Below are positions 1 through 8,556 of a stretch of 22,666 nt of DNA, in pieces (the first letter of the stretch is position 1; every line of letters begins with the position of its first letter). The translations under genes were made by a program, and so were the position numbers. The stretch lies in assembly GCA_030039095.1 (NCBI GenBank), contig JASHQP010000310.1:1-22666 (forward strand), in the 5' to 3' direction. This DNA is from Streptosporangiaceae bacterium (lineage in GTDB: Bacteria; Actinomycetota; Actinomycetes; Streptosporangiales; Streptosporangiaceae). The notes under the pieces were generated by a model, which ran no database searches, was not told the origin of the DNA, and saw nothing but the letters and a program-made list of their open reading frames with translations.

Positions 1-2
1 CT

Positions 3-86
3 GTGATCGGTCAGCGGCGGCGCGACTGGGGTGCGGCCCTTCGTATGATCCGTCAGCGGCGGCGGCAGTGTGCTGCGTCCTTTGGT
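3..86. repeat. Imperfect 42-bp tandem repeat (two units)
   Basis: Two adjacent 42-base units (3-44 and 45-86) agree at about 32 of 42 positions by eye. Both share the core GATCSGTCAGCGGCGGCG. The repeat lies at the window edge, so more units may lie upstream. No gene in this stretch convinces me, and the function is unknown. Confidence 0.5.
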
Positions 87-402
87 GAAGGGATAGCCGT
101 TCACTTGGCGTGGTGTCTCGCGATCGTGCCCTGTGCTGCTCCCGCCAGATTCACGCACCTGAACCGCCAGCTCTCCCAGGAGACGCTATCGACCTGCCGT
201 GATCGTTATGGCTCCCCCTACAACGGTAACCTGCGGCCGCCCCGGCTTCCAGCCGCAGTGCAGCCAGCCCGGCGCGGCAATACCCAGCGAGACAGCCCGG
301 GACGAACGGTCTTCACCCGGCGTGGCTAATGCCATCTGTGCCCGGTGCTGGCCTTGCGCGAGCAGCATTGGTTTCGCCCGGGTCCTCCCCGACAGAGAAG
401 CA
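87..402. other. Non-coding stretch downstream of the region A operon
   Basis: I see no gene here. The frames that stay open have arginine/proline-rich translations typical of non-coding high-GC DNA, and no start with a ribosome binding site. The only structure I noted is the inverted repeat at 231-258, listed separately. Confidence 0.5.
231..258 (-). terminator. Weak hairpin downstream of the operon
   Basis: CTGCGGC (231-237) and GCCGCAG (252-258) form a perfect 7-bp GC-rich inverted repeat with a 14-base loop, about 145 bases past the last gene of the minus-strand operon. There is no T-tract. It could be a U-less actinobacterial terminator or chance in GC-rich DNA. Confidence 0.25.
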
Positions 403-1197
403 CTATGCTTCACCCAATTCGTGCACGATGGCTTCCCGTACCGGGGGTATCACCTCATTCCACAGCAGCTGCCCCTTTTCTGCGGTAGCCCCCGCTACCT
501 TCCAGAGCACGCCGCTGTCGGGGACAATGTCGGAAGGCGTAGGAATTATGTCGTACCACGGCCTGCGTTCGGCCGCGTCATCGGCGAGCCGGTCGAAACG
601 GACGAGTTCCGGGTGAATGTGCATCATGATGGACGTCTCGTAAGTGGCCGCGTGTTCGATGGCACGGCCCATGTAGCCGTCGCTGAAGACGACGCCTATC
701 GTCTCGCTCGACAGTTCTTTCAGGCAAGTCTCGAACACGAGCGCCTTGACGTCTTCCCGGTCCCCGATGGCCGCGCGCACCGACTCGTAGAGGAAATTCC
801 CGTTCTCGTAATGCCAGTTCAGGACCGCGAAGCGCCTGAAGCCGTGGCGCAGGAGCTCGACGAGGACGTCCTTGATGACTCTCATGAACGTGGCCGGTGT
901 CAGGGATGTGGTGCCAACGAACCCCTGCCCGCCCCCGGACAGGGGCCGTGACGGGCAGCCGTAGGTAACCGGCGGCGCGACGATCATGTTGACGTCGGAC
1001 GCCACTGCGAGGCCTACCGCCGTCGCGCACAGATAGTCGGTCGCGAGCGGAAGATGTGGACCATGCTGTTCGGTCGCCCCGACCGGAAGGATGACCCCGA
1101 CGTCGTGCGCGGCCGCATCCCGTATCTCGGGCCACGTCCGGTGGGCCATCAGTCGTTCATCGGACCGAGTGCCTGATCCAGCAGAGATTGGAGCCAT
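403..1197 (-). CDS. Creatininase-family amidohydrolase (paralog 3 of the operon)
   Basis: The 264-residue protein belongs to the creatininase family, binuclear metal hydrolases that open or form cyclic amides, as in creatinine to creatine. The metal-ligand motif GATEQHGPHLPL is present (E43, H45, then D54). NWHYEN follows at 127-132 (H129, E131), and AIEHA (E181, H182) supplies the catalytic-site pair. The H-Y-E form is that of true creatininases; MftE-type relatives carry H-G-G there. The length is near the usual 250-260. The ATG at 1197 is preceded by AAGGA at good spacing. It is the last gene of the operon, 43 bases after the MFS transporter. The exact substrate is unknown; a hydantoin-like or guanidino lactam is an inference from neighbours. 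Confidence 0.88.
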   Translation of the reverse strand: MAPISAGSGTRSDERLMAHRTWPEIRDAAAHDVGVILPVGATEQHGPHLPLATDYLCATAVGLAVASDVNMIVAPPVTYGCPSRPLSGGGQGFVGTTSLTPATFMRVIKDVLVELLRHGFRRFAVLNWHYENGNFLYESVRAAIGDREDVKALVFETCLKELSSETIGVVFSDGYMGRAIEHAATYETSIMMHIHPELVRFDRLADDAAERRPWYDIIPTPSDIVPDSGVLWKVAGATAEKGQLLWNEVIPPVREAIVHELGEA

Positions 1198-1240
1198 TGG
1201 TGTTCCTTTCGTGAGAGCGGATAGGGGAGGTGTCGGCCGT

Positions 1241-2536
1241 TCAGAGCGGCACGTCGGCCGCCGGGATCATGGACTCGGCGCGTCTTCTGCCCTGTCTCGA
1301 CCCGATCGCGAGCCCGGCCGCGAGCATCAGGAACAACGCGACGCTCAGGTAGGGGATGTGGCTGGCCCCGATGGGGCCCACGAGGACACCGTTCAGCACC
1401 GTGCCGATCCCGCTGCCGATCATCGCCGCGGCCTGATAGGACGAGAAGGCCTCGGCCCGCTGCTCGGCTCCCACCCGCGCCTCGATTTCCGACATGCCCA
1501 GCCCGTTCAGCGGCACGAGCATCAGCGACGCGAACACCAGGCATCCCCCGTAGGCGACGGGCGAGGAAGCAAGGATGCTCGGCAACATCAGCACCGCGAA
1601 CGACGCGAAGAGAACGGAGCCCTTCCGCGCCGTCCGGCTGCGCCTGATCGGCCGCAGGCTCACATAGGTACCGCCGATCACGCTCCCCGTCGCCAGCAAG
1701 AGCAGGAACAGGCCGCCGAGATCCGCCGACAGGCCATATCCCGGCATCCGCTGCGGCACATTGGATTCGAAGGTGCCAAACCCGAGCCCCTGGCAGAACG
1801 CTAAACACACGAGAACTCGGATATCGAGGCGCTGCCGCAGGATGTGCGAGCGTGACCGGGGACGCGGATCTGACCGGACCACGTTGGTGAGGCTGACGCC
1901 CGCGAGCAGCGATATTGCGGCGATGCCCGCCAGTACCGCGACGGCTCCGCCCAGTTCGGCGAGGAGCGTGGCGATCAGCGGCCCGATGCCCCAGGACGCC
2001 TCCACCATCAGCGACTCCACGAAGTGCGCCCGGCGCAGGCGGTCTGGCTCGACGGCGACAATCAGCAGGGCCCGGAACCCGCCGTAGATCCCTGAGAACG
2101 CGTAGCCGATGCACGCGCACAGGCCGTAGAGGACGATGATCTGGCCCCGGAAGGCTACGCAGGTCGTCACCGCGGCGAACAAGCCGCTGGTCAGGAAGCA
2201 GTTTCGCTGAAGGCCCCGGCGCAGCTCGCCCCGGTCGAGCAGCCGGCCGCGCAGCGGGCCGGCCAGGCCGGCGCAGAACGTGGTGAGACCGGCGAGCCGG
2301 GCGCCCACGGCGAGGGATCCCGTTTCGGCGTGTCCGGCGAGGACGAGCCCGAGCAGGGCCATCGTGATCGGCAGCCGGGCCATGAAGGACGCGAGCGTCC
2401 ATCGCTGCCAGGTGCGCTCGCTGAGCAGCCCGCCGATGCCGCGGTATTCAGCGGTCACAGCGCCGTGCAGCCCGGTCGCCGTGCGTTCGGGCAACTCGGG
2501 CTCGCCGCTGTCTGGCGGCATGAGACCCGGGGTCAT
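1241..2536 (-). CDS. MFS transporter
   Basis: The 431-residue membrane protein has a hydrophilic N-terminus of about 45 residues followed by a series of hydrophobic segments consistent with 10-12 transmembrane helices. A central charged loop (around residues 215-235, rich in R/S) separates two halves, as in the major facilitator superfamily. Glycine-rich helices and an LLDRGELRRG loop between early helices resemble the MFS loop 2-3 motif. Its start overlaps the stop of the upstream oxidoreductase gene (ATGA), so the two are probably translationally coupled. It may export a product or import a substrate of the pathway; I cannot tell which. The specific MFS subfamily is not recognised. Confidence 0.85.
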   Translation of the reverse strand: MTPGLMPPDSGEPELPERTATGLHGAVTAEYRGIGGLLSERTWQRWTLASFMARLPITMALLGLVLAGHAETGSLAVGARLAGLTTFCAGLAGPLRGRLLDRGELRRGLQRNCFLTSGLFAAVTTCVAFRGQIIVLYGLCACIGYAFSGIYGGFRALLIVAVEPDRLRRAHFVESLMVEASWGIGPLIATLLAELGGAVAVLAGIAAISLLAGVSLTNVVRSDPRPRSRSHILRQRLDIRVLVCLAFCQGLGFGTFESNVPQRMPGYGLSADLGGLFLLLLATGSVIGGTYVSLRPIRRSRTARKGSVLFASFAVLMLPSILASSPVAYGGCLVFASLMLVPLNGLGMSEIEARVGAEQRAEAFSSYQAAAMIGSGIGTVLNGVLVGPIGASHIPYLSVALFLMLAAGLAIGSRQGRRRAESMIPAADVPL

Positions 2537-3522
2537 CCCGGCACGGGAGCCAGGTCGGTGATGACCCGCTCCAGGCTCAGCGGATCGGGGACGAGGACCG
2601 GCAGCGTGACCCCGGCAGCGCGGTACTCCTCTATCCGCCTCCGGCAGCGATCGGGCGGCCCGCAGACCGCGAGCGTGTCCACCACGTCGTACTCCACAAG
2701 GCGGGACGCCTCCGCGAGCCCGGCCGTCTCGGCGGTGGCGGCAATCTGCGCTGTGAGCTCCGTGCTGAGACCCATCTCGCGCGTGAGCTCGGGAAACCGG
2801 GAAATGTAGCCGGCAACGGTCGGCCGGAGCCGGTCGGCCGCATCTCTCCAGTCATCCGCGATGCTGATCATGAGGGACGTCCCGATCTCGCCGGAGAAGC
2901 GGCCGGCGGCCGTGCCGTGGACCCGTTCGATCATCCGTGTGACCTCGCGGGTGGACAGAAAGGCATCGAGGATGACCCCGTCGGCCTGGCGTCCGGCCGC
3001 CCGGAGCGCCTGCGGGCCGCCGACGCAGTAGAAGATGTCTGGCGGCGGATCGGGCCTCACCTCGAGCTGGGCGCCATCTAGTGTCACGCACCGGCCCGAA
3101 TACGACACCGGCTCGCCGGACCACAGCAGCCGGATGGCCTCGGTGTACTCGCGGAGCCGGGCGATGGGGTGCGTTACCTCGAATCCCTGCACGGCCAGCG
3201 TCGACGCGGAACCGACGCCGAGCCCGAGAATCGTCCGCCCTGGCGCGGCCTCGGCCAGAGCGGCCCAGGTGACGGCGAGCAGCGCGGCGCCGCGCGTGTA
3301 CACATTGACGGCCGCGCTGCCGATTTTCAGCCGCGTCGTCGCCAGGAGCATCGCGGTGATCGCCGTGACCGCGTCGCGGCGGACGACCGTCTCCGCCAGG
3401 AAGGCGGCCGAGTACCCACGCCGCTCGGCGTCGTGCGCAAGCCGCGCGACGTCATGCAGGCCAGGCTGAGCAAGCAGGCCGATCGCCATGCGACGCTCGC
3501 TGGGGATAACGTCATCGGCCAA
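2533..3522 (-). CDS. LLM-class flavin/F420-dependent oxidoreductase
   Basis: The 329-residue protein has the bacterial luciferase-like TIM-barrel layout seen in F420-dependent methylene-tetrahydromethanopterin reductase-type enzymes. It starts IGLLAQPG, followed by helix ARLAHDAERRGY, strand AAFLAE, the RLKIGSAAVNVYTR segment, and the LGLGVGS loop typical of cofactor phosphate binding. The C-terminus has the usual CGPPDRCRRRIEEYRAAGV pattern. It probably oxidises or reduces a small heterocycle using F420 or FMN; the cofactor cannot be decided from sequence alone. The longest start is TTG at 3522 with GGAG only three bases upstream. An ATG at 3489 starts exactly at the first beta strand and is an equally plausible start. 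It overlaps the MFS gene by 4 bp. Confidence 0.88.
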   Translation of the reverse strand: MADDVIPSERRMAIGLLAQPGLHDVARLAHDAERRGYSAAFLAETVVRRDAVTAITAMLLATTRLKIGSAAVNVYTRGAALLAVTWAALAEAAPGRTILGLGVGSASTLAVQGFEVTHPIARLREYTEAIRLLWSGEPVSYSGRCVTLDGAQLEVRPDPPPDIFYCVGGPQALRAAGRQADGVILDAFLSTREVTRMIERVHGTAAGRFSGEIGTSLMISIADDWRDAADRLRPTVAGYISRFPELTREMGLSTELTAQIAATAETAGLAEASRLVEYDVVDTLAVCGPPDRCRRRIEEYRAAGVTLPVLVPDPLSLERVITDLAPVPG

Positions 3523-3584
3523 CGACTCCGCCTATCTCTTCTGATCTCCCTGGCCGCACAGAACCGAATCGGATTCCAGATCTG

Positions 3585-4340
3585 TTACCACGCGTTCGCG
3601 AGAACCTCGGCCAAGCGAGCGCTGCCCTCGTCGATCAGCCGCTTGCCGATCTCCGCGGTCGCGCCCGTCGACCGGGTCAGTGACCCCGTTTCGGGCACGT
3701 ACCCCGGCACCTGCGGATGGACGTCGTAAGGAGGGAACGACGCGATCTCGGTGCCGGCCCGCTCGGGATGGACAAGGTCCGGGCGCAGGTAAAGGAGGAT
3801 CGAGGTCTCCAGGAATGCGGCATGCTCCAGAGCAACGCCTGGATACTGCCCCGGGTAGATGTCGATGATCAGCTGCTCAGGGATCAGGTCCACCCACAGC
3901 AGGTTAAGGATCTTGACGGCATCGGCGGGCCGCCCGCGCAGGCTGAGGTCGATGCCTTCGTGCAGCATCATGGAGTTCTCGTAGTGCCCGCTCACCATCA
4001 CTATGCGCCGCGCGCCGTCGGTCATGAGCTGCGACATCACGTTGCTGATCGTGCCGATCAGGGTCGAGGCGTCGAGGCTTATCGTGCCGGGGAACATCTC
4101 CCCGCCGCCGCTTCGCGGATGCGACTTGTAGCCGTAGCTGAGAACCGGCGCCACCAGCGCGTCGCTGATCTGTGCCGCCGCCTCAGCGATCGCCACGACG
4201 TGGTAGACATCGGATCCGAGCGGCAGATGATGTCCGTGCTGCTCGGTCGCGCCGATCGGCACGATCACCGGGGTCTCACGAATGAGCATGTCGTACTCGG
4301 GCCAGGTAAGCTCCGCGATTCGGAATCTCTCCAGCACCAT
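3585..4340 (-). CDS. Creatininase-family amidohydrolase (paralog 2 of the operon)
   Basis: This 251-residue enzyme carries the full creatininase signature. GATEQHGHHLPLGSD gives ligands E33, H35 and D44. SGHYEN at 118-123 gives H120 and E122, almost the same numbering as the characterised Pseudomonas creatininase. LEHAAFLETS (E173, H174) is the active-site pair. Of the three paralogs it looks closest to classical creatininase. The ATG at 4340 shares its A with the TAA stop of the upstream paralog (TAATG) and has a strong AGGAGGG Shine-Dalgarno sequence, so the two are co-translated. Three diverged copies in one operon suggest different ring substrates or a hetero-oligomer (inference). Confidence 0.9.
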   Translation of the reverse strand: MVLERFRIAELTWPEYDMLIRETPVIVPIGATEQHGHHLPLGSDVYHVVAIAEAAAQISDALVAPVLSYGYKSHPRSGGGEMFPGTISLDASTLIGTISNVMSQLMTDGARRIVMVSGHYENSMMLHEGIDLSLRGRPADAVKILNLLWVDLIPEQLIIDIYPGQYPGVALEHAAFLETSILLYLRPDLVHPERAGTEIASFPPYDVHPQVPGYVPETGSLTRSTGATAEIGKRLIDEGSARLAEVLANAW

Positions 4341-5134
4341 TAGCTCCCTCCTGCCCGTGCCTGGTCTAGGTCGAACTCGGTCTGGATTGCCTCGATGAGT
4401 CTGCTGACGGCGCCGTTCAGCAGCACGTGGCCGGCCTGCTCGGTGGCGTGACTCGCGCGCGCGAGGACCCCGCTCTTGGGCACGAATCCGGCGGGCGCGG
4501 GGATGACATCCCAGCTGGGGCTTCGCTCGGCCGAGTCATCGACGATGCGGTCGCGGCGCAGGAGGTCGGGCCGGACGACCATCATCATCGACGTCTCCAC
4601 CACGGACGCGTGCTCCACCTCCCAGCCCTGGAAGCCGTGCGGGAAGATCTCGGCGACCTCTCCGGGGCTGAAGTCGGGAAACGGGTTCTCCAGCAGCAGG
4701 AACCGCGCGTTCGGCGAGCTGGCTGACGCCAGGTCGCACGCTTCCCACAGGTAGCCGGCGTTCTCCAGATGCCAGTTCAGGACTGCTATCTGCCGGAAGC
4801 CCGACTTCGCCAGCCCGCACAGCACATCTTTCAGGAACGCCATCAGGGTCACGGCGCGCAGCGAGACGGTGCCGGGGAAGCTCTCCCCGCCGCCGATCAG
4901 TGGACGTGAGCAGGCACCGTACGTCACCGGTGGAGCGATGAGGAGCGGAACGCTCGCGCTGGCCCGCTCGGCGACGGCGACGGGGAGGATGCTGTCGGTG
5001 GACACCGGCAGGTGAGGCCCGTGCTGCTCGCACGCCCCGATGGTCAGCACGACCGGGCAGTTCCGTGATGCGGCGGAGGCGATCTCCGGCCAGGTCATGT
5101 CGGCCAGGTGAAGCGAGGCTGCCTGGCTGGTCAT
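4340..5134 (-). CDS. Creatininase-family amidohydrolase (paralog 1 of the operon)
   Basis: A 264-residue creatininase-family protein. GACEQHGPHLPVSTD carries E36, H38 and D47; NWHLEN carries H122 and E124; VEHASVVETS carries E174 and H175. The tyrosine of HYEN is replaced by leucine (H-L-E), so its active site differs from the other two copies. It resembles the paralog at 403-1197 more than the adjacent copy: both have NW before the metal histidine and a CSRPL/CPSRPL segment followed by SGGG or IGGG. It overlaps the racemase gene by ATGA and the next creatininase gene by one base. It probably hydrolyses a cyclic amide or ureide. Confidence 0.88.
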   Translation of the reverse strand: MTSQAASLHLADMTWPEIASAASRNCPVVLTIGACEQHGPHLPVSTDSILPVAVAERASASVPLLIAPPVTYGACSRPLIGGGESFPGTVSLRAVTLMAFLKDVLCGLAKSGFRQIAVLNWHLENAGYLWEACDLASASSPNARFLLLENPFPDFSPGEVAEIFPHGFQGWEVEHASVVETSMMMVVRPDLLRRDRIVDDSAERSPSWDVIPAPAGFVPKSGVLARASHATEQAGHVLLNGAVSRLIEAIQTEFDLDQARAGGS

Positions 5135-5898
5135 TCGCCGCTGCCGACGTGAGCGGCGGACAGCGCCCGCTCCACGGCGGGAAGATAAGAGCGGAGCTGA
5201 CCGTAGTCCTCCGGCCGCCCGCTGACCGGCGGTCCCACGGTCTGGAACACCTGCGCCGCAGCGATCGCTGCGCGCACGGGATTGATGACGGGCACCTGGA
5301 GGGCGTCCGACAGCTCGTCGGTGAACGGGCCGAGCCCCAGGCTGATGCAGCCCAGGATCAGGACCTCCGCTCCGCGGTTCACGAGCTTGCGGCCCTCGCG
5401 CACGAGCAGGTCAAGAGTCTTGGTGCTGTCGTCCAGCAGCTCATAGAACGCCATGTCGATGACGCCGGTGCCGACGCACATGCCGGACAGGCCCAGCGTC
5501 GCGAGCGCGACCTCCGTCTCCGGGACGTTGGACGCCCGGATCTGCAGGATGCCGAACCGCCGCGCGTACAGCTGAGCGAGCACCATCGAGGCCTCTCCTC
5601 CGCCGATAACCGGCACGCGCGAGATCTCGCGCGCCGGGCGCAGGCCGGGATCGCCGAAGCAGCCGAGAACGATCGCGTCTACGTCGTGCTGGTGGTGATC
5701 GACCTGGTGCAGCACGCCCGGCACGGCCATGGCCAGGCCCACCGAGTCCTCGTAGTAGTGACCGAGACCGAACTGGATCGGCTCGACCGTCGCGGTCACC
5801 GTCCCGGGCGCCATCGCCTCAACGGCGTCCTTGATCCGCGCCAGCTCGGCGGCGTCCGGCGACAGGTCATCGACCAGCAGCATCAGCAGGCGGATCAC
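5131..5898 (-). CDS. Asp/Glu/hydantoin racemase family protein
   Basis: The 255-residue protein has the two catalytic cysteines of cofactor-independent racemases: C80 in VLGCFGDPGL and C184 in ILGCISLG. GCFGDPGL is the hallmark of the hydantoin/allantoin racemase branch, which inverts the carbon of 5-substituted hydantoins or allantoin so that a stereospecific hydrolase can act. The N-terminus reads as a clean Rossmann-like strand. The GTG start at 5898 overlaps the permease stop (GTGA), and the gene overlaps the next creatininase gene (ATGA). Sitting between a ureide-type permease and ring-opening enzymes, it most likely racemises an imported cyclic ureide. The substrate is inferred, not proved. 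Confidence 0.87.
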   Translation of the reverse strand: MIRLLMLLVDDLSPDAAELARIKDAVEAMAPGTVTATVEPIQFGLGHYYEDSVGLAMAVPGVLHQVDHHQHDVDAIVLGCFGDPGLRPAREISRVPVIGGGEASMVLAQLYARRFGILQIRASNVPETEVALATLGLSGMCVGTGVIDMAFYELLDDSTKTLDLLVREGRKLVNRGAEVLILGCISLGLGPFTDELSDALQVPVINPVRAAIAAAQVFQTVGPPVSGRPEDYGQLRSYLPAVERALSAAHVGSGE

Positions 5899-7403
5899 GA
5901 CGGCACCGCGCTGTTGGTCTCATCCTCCTGACGAGGGTCCTGTTCCGGTTCGTCCGTGGTATCCGGATACCCGAGGAGCCTCTCCCGGTGCTGGGCCGGC
6001 ACGACAACGGCCAGCAGCACGTACAGGACCGCGGCGATCGCCCAGGCCTGCAGCGCCGGGTACCCGATGTTCGCCGTCCCGAATCCGGACAGGCCTGGGA
6101 TCAAGCCGCCAGTGTAGGAACCGACCGCAACGCCCGCGAGGAGCGCGATGAGGCCAAGCCAGTTGCAGGTCGCGACCTTCGCCCAGCTCGTGACCCGGTC
6201 CACTGGCCGTCGGCGGCCCTTGATCACCCTCGGCAGCACAAAGTAGTCGACCGCGATGATGGTTGTCGCGCAGGGGACGAAGACGGCGCTGATTCCCGCG
6301 ACGATGAAGAAGTCCTTCTGCAGGGACGACATGGAAACCGCCACAATGGCGCCGATCGCTCCGAGCACGAGCACCGAGTACAGCCGCCGCCAGCCGCGGA
6401 TCCGGTCGATCAGGTTCTGCATCGCGTTGACGGCCTCATACAGGTTGCCGTCGTTGAGCGCGAACTGGTTGACGCCGAACAGGATCACGGCCAGCGCGGT
6501 GACGCCGAACAGCGAGAACGGGACCAGGTGCCTGATGAACTCGTTAAGAGTGCTGGCCGCGGCCAGCTCTGCGAGCAGGTAGCCCAGTACCGGGAAAACG
6601 AAGATGCCGATGGAGTAGCCGCCCACCAGAGCCGGGGTGTTCCACCAGGGCCGCCCGCGCGAGTAGCGGAAAACGTCAGGCTCGTTGCCCCATACCGCGC
6701 CGCCAACTATCAGGCCGGCGATGACCATGATGCTCGTCGGCGCTGCGACGTGGGGCGCGGCAGCGAATGCGCTGCTCGAAGGCACCACTGAGATGGCCTT
6801 GATGAGTGCGTACGCCCCCCAGACCAGCAAGATGGGCGCCGCCACGAAGCGGGCGAACACCGCAATGCCACGAAAGCCGAAGAGGTTGTTCGCCATCATC
6901 AGAACCGCGAACACCGCCCCCCACAAGGCCACGCTCATCGTGAAGAGCCCGCCGATCAGCTCGGCCAGGAAGCGCGCCTGGAATGCGTACCAGCCCATGC
7001 CCATGACGATCAGCAGGATCGAGACGACCGAGGTGCCGATCCTGCCGAAGATCGTTCTGGCGAGCAGTGCCAGGGCCTGCCCGGTCGCGGCGCCGACATT
7101 CGCGGCGCCCATGCCGTAGAGGAGCATCGCGACGAGGGCGACCGTGCAGGCTATCAGCAGCTGGCCGAGGTTTATGCCCTCGCTGCGGGCCAGGAATCCG
7201 GTGTAGACGACCGACAGAGCTATCTGCAGGGTCACCCAGACCAGGAACATGCCCGTCTTTGAGCGGCGCTTGTCGTCGGGGACAACCGCTTCGTCATAGT
7301 CACCGGTCAGCGAGACAGCGTCGGGATGAGGCTGCGCCTCCGTTCCCGCGATCGAGGCACCTGGTTGAAAATCGGGCGGGTTCATCGGTACTGGGCTGGT
7401 CAT
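5895..7403 (-). CDS. NCS1-type purine/cytosine/ureide permease
   Basis: The 502-residue integral membrane protein has about 50 hydrophilic N-terminal residues, then roughly twelve hydrophobic segments and a short acidic tail. The order of glycine-rich helices resembles CodB/Fur-type NCS1 symporters (for example MGWYAFQARFLAELIGG, and the WGNEPDVFRYSRGRPWW segment in the middle). Known members import cytosine, purines, allantoin or hydantoins with Na+ or H+. The ATG at 7403 has AGGAGCG at good spacing. It is 47 bases after the ureohydrolase gene and overlaps the racemase gene by 4 bp. It is likely the uptake system that defines the operon's substrate. Confidence 0.88.
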   Translation of the reverse strand: MTSPVPMNPPDFQPGASIAGTEAQPHPDAVSLTGDYDEAVVPDDKRRSKTGMFLVWVTLQIALSVVYTGFLARSEGINLGQLLIACTVALVAMLLYGMGAANVGAATGQALALLARTIFGRIGTSVVSILLIVMGMGWYAFQARFLAELIGGLFTMSVALWGAVFAVLMMANNLFGFRGIAVFARFVAAPILLVWGAYALIKAISVVPSSSAFAAAPHVAAPTSIMVIAGLIVGGAVWGNEPDVFRYSRGRPWWNTPALVGGYSIGIFVFPVLGYLLAELAAASTLNEFIRHLVPFSLFGVTALAVILFGVNQFALNDGNLYEAVNAMQNLIDRIRGWRRLYSVLVLGAIGAIVAVSMSSLQKDFFIVAGISAVFVPCATTIIAVDYFVLPRVIKGRRRPVDRVTSWAKVATCNWLGLIALLAGVAVGSYTGGLIPGLSGFGTANIGYPALQAWAIAAVLYVLLAVVVPAQHRERLLGYPDTTDEPEQDPRQEDETNSAVPS

Positions 7404-7450
7404 TTTTCGCTCCTGGCGGGGCTCGGGGGCAACTGATACGCGACGGGATA

Positions 7451-8506
7451 TCAGTCATCAATGATCGGAGTGTTGTCGTAGCCACACCAGCCGTCGTGCA
7501 TCCTGAGAAACAGCCCGGCCATGAACGTCAGCATGGCCGAGTTGAGCGTGCGGGTAGTTATCTCGGCGACGTCCCGGTAGGGGTCCATCTCCACGAAATC
7601 GACGGCGGCGACCTTCGGGTCCTGGCCCAGCAGGAACAGCGCCTCGAACAAGTCGTTGGGATGAATGCCCTCGGGAGTCGCCGCCGCGGTACCCGGTGCG
7701 TAACCGAGCTCGAGCACGTCGATATCCACCGTGACATAGATCGCGTCGGTGCCTTTCCCGGCGATGTCGATCGCCTGCCGGGTCACCTCCTCGATGCCCA
7801 GCTTCCGGCACTGACGGCCGGTATAGATGGTGCCACCGTGCCCCTCGACCCAGCGCTTGTAGTGGCTGGCGTTCATGAAGCCGTGGATGCCTATCTGGAC
7901 CAGATTGCTTCCGGACACGCGCACCCCAGACGTGAGGATCCCGCGGATCGGCGTGCCGTTCGTGGGGCCGTGATCAAGGACCCGGACGTCATTGTGCGCG
8001 TCAAAATGGATCAGGCCCACCTGCTGGCTGGGGTGCGATTCGCAGTAGGCGCGCACCGACGGCGCCGTGACCGCGTGGTCGCCGCCGATCACGATCGGGA
8101 AGAAGTTCTCTGGCTGGCTGAAGCAGCCCCGCAGCGAGTCCTGGATGTGGGTGATGCCCTCCCGCAGGTCGAGCACTGGCACGGCCACGTCGCCTACCTC
8201 CCGCACCTTGAGCGAGGCTAGGTCCACGTCGTAGTCGGGCGTGTAGGTCGTGTGCAGATAGCGGGCATTACGCAGCGCGTTCGGCGCCGCAAACGCGCCG
8301 TTGTGCTTGATCGATGTCTTGCTGCTCGGCACCGTGATCAAGCCGACATCCAGGTCGGACCCGAAGTCCCATGGCTCGATCCAGTTATCTACGCGCAGTT
8401 CGTACGGGTCGTTCCAGTGCGAGACCCGCTGTACTTCGACTTCCTGCAGGTGCGGGATATCCCGCGGGGAAGAGGCAGGGACCCAGCGCTCGGAGACAGT
8501 CGACAC
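7451..8506 (-). CDS. Arginase/agmatinase-family ureohydrolase (first gene of the operon)
   Basis: The ureohydrolase-fold enzyme, 351 residues from the start chosen here, has all binuclear metal ligands: GGDH (H144), FDAHND (D169, H171, D173) and VDIDVL (D261, D263), plus VEMDP (E306). Family members hydrolyse guanidino groups of arginine, agmatine, guanidinobutyrate, guanidinopropionate or free guanidine, releasing urea, or formimino groups. An N-terminal extension of about 50 residues is longer than in agmatinase. The frame is open to a GTG at 8554 and an ATG at 8551, but those starts lie inside the promoter's -10 and palindrome. The GTG at 8506 has GAGG at ideal spacing and is preferred. 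The second ureohydrolase at 13652 is a distant paralog. Confidence 0.88.
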   Translation of the reverse strand: MSTVSERWVPASSPRDIPHLQEVEVQRVSHWNDPYELRVDNWIEPWDFGSDLDVGLITVPSSKTSIKHNGAFAAPNALRNARYLHTTYTPDYDVDLASLKVREVGDVAVPVLDLREGITHIQDSLRGCFSQPENFFPIVIGGDHAVTAPSVRAYCESHPSQQVGLIHFDAHNDVRVLDHGPTNGTPIRGILTSGVRVSGSNLVQIGIHGFMNASHYKRWVEGHGGTIYTGRQCRKLGIEEVTRQAIDIAGKGTDAIYVTVDIDVLELGYAPGTAAATPEGIHPNDLFEALFLLGQDPKVAAVDFVEMDPYRDVAEITTRTLNSAMLTFMAGLFLRMHDGWCGYDNTPIIDD

Positions 8507-8537
8507 GGGAGACCTCGATATCCTCTCGGCCAATGAT

Positions 8538-8556
8538 CTGTGATCAAACATCACAG
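8538..8556. promoter_or_regulatory. Perfect 19-bp palindrome: candidate operator
   Basis: CTGTGATCAAACATCACAG is a 7-bp perfect inverted repeat around a 5-base centre. It covers the -10 element of the operon promoter, so a bound protein would block RNA polymerase. The divergent GntR/FCD regulator is the likely binder: odd-centred palindromes are usual for this family, but the specific match is inferred. Confidence 0.65.

Noticed and set aside
1149..2402. 417-codon open frame on the minus strand
   Set aside because: It is an alternate frame of the MFS gene; its R/P/G-rich translation has no family features.
7067..8221. 384-codon open frame on the plus strand
   Set aside because: It is antisense to the permease and ureohydrolase genes, which have clear motifs.
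8539..8555. CRP-like site TGTGA...TCACA
   Set aside because: The spacer is 7 bases, not the 6 of CRP sites, and the context favours a GntR operator.
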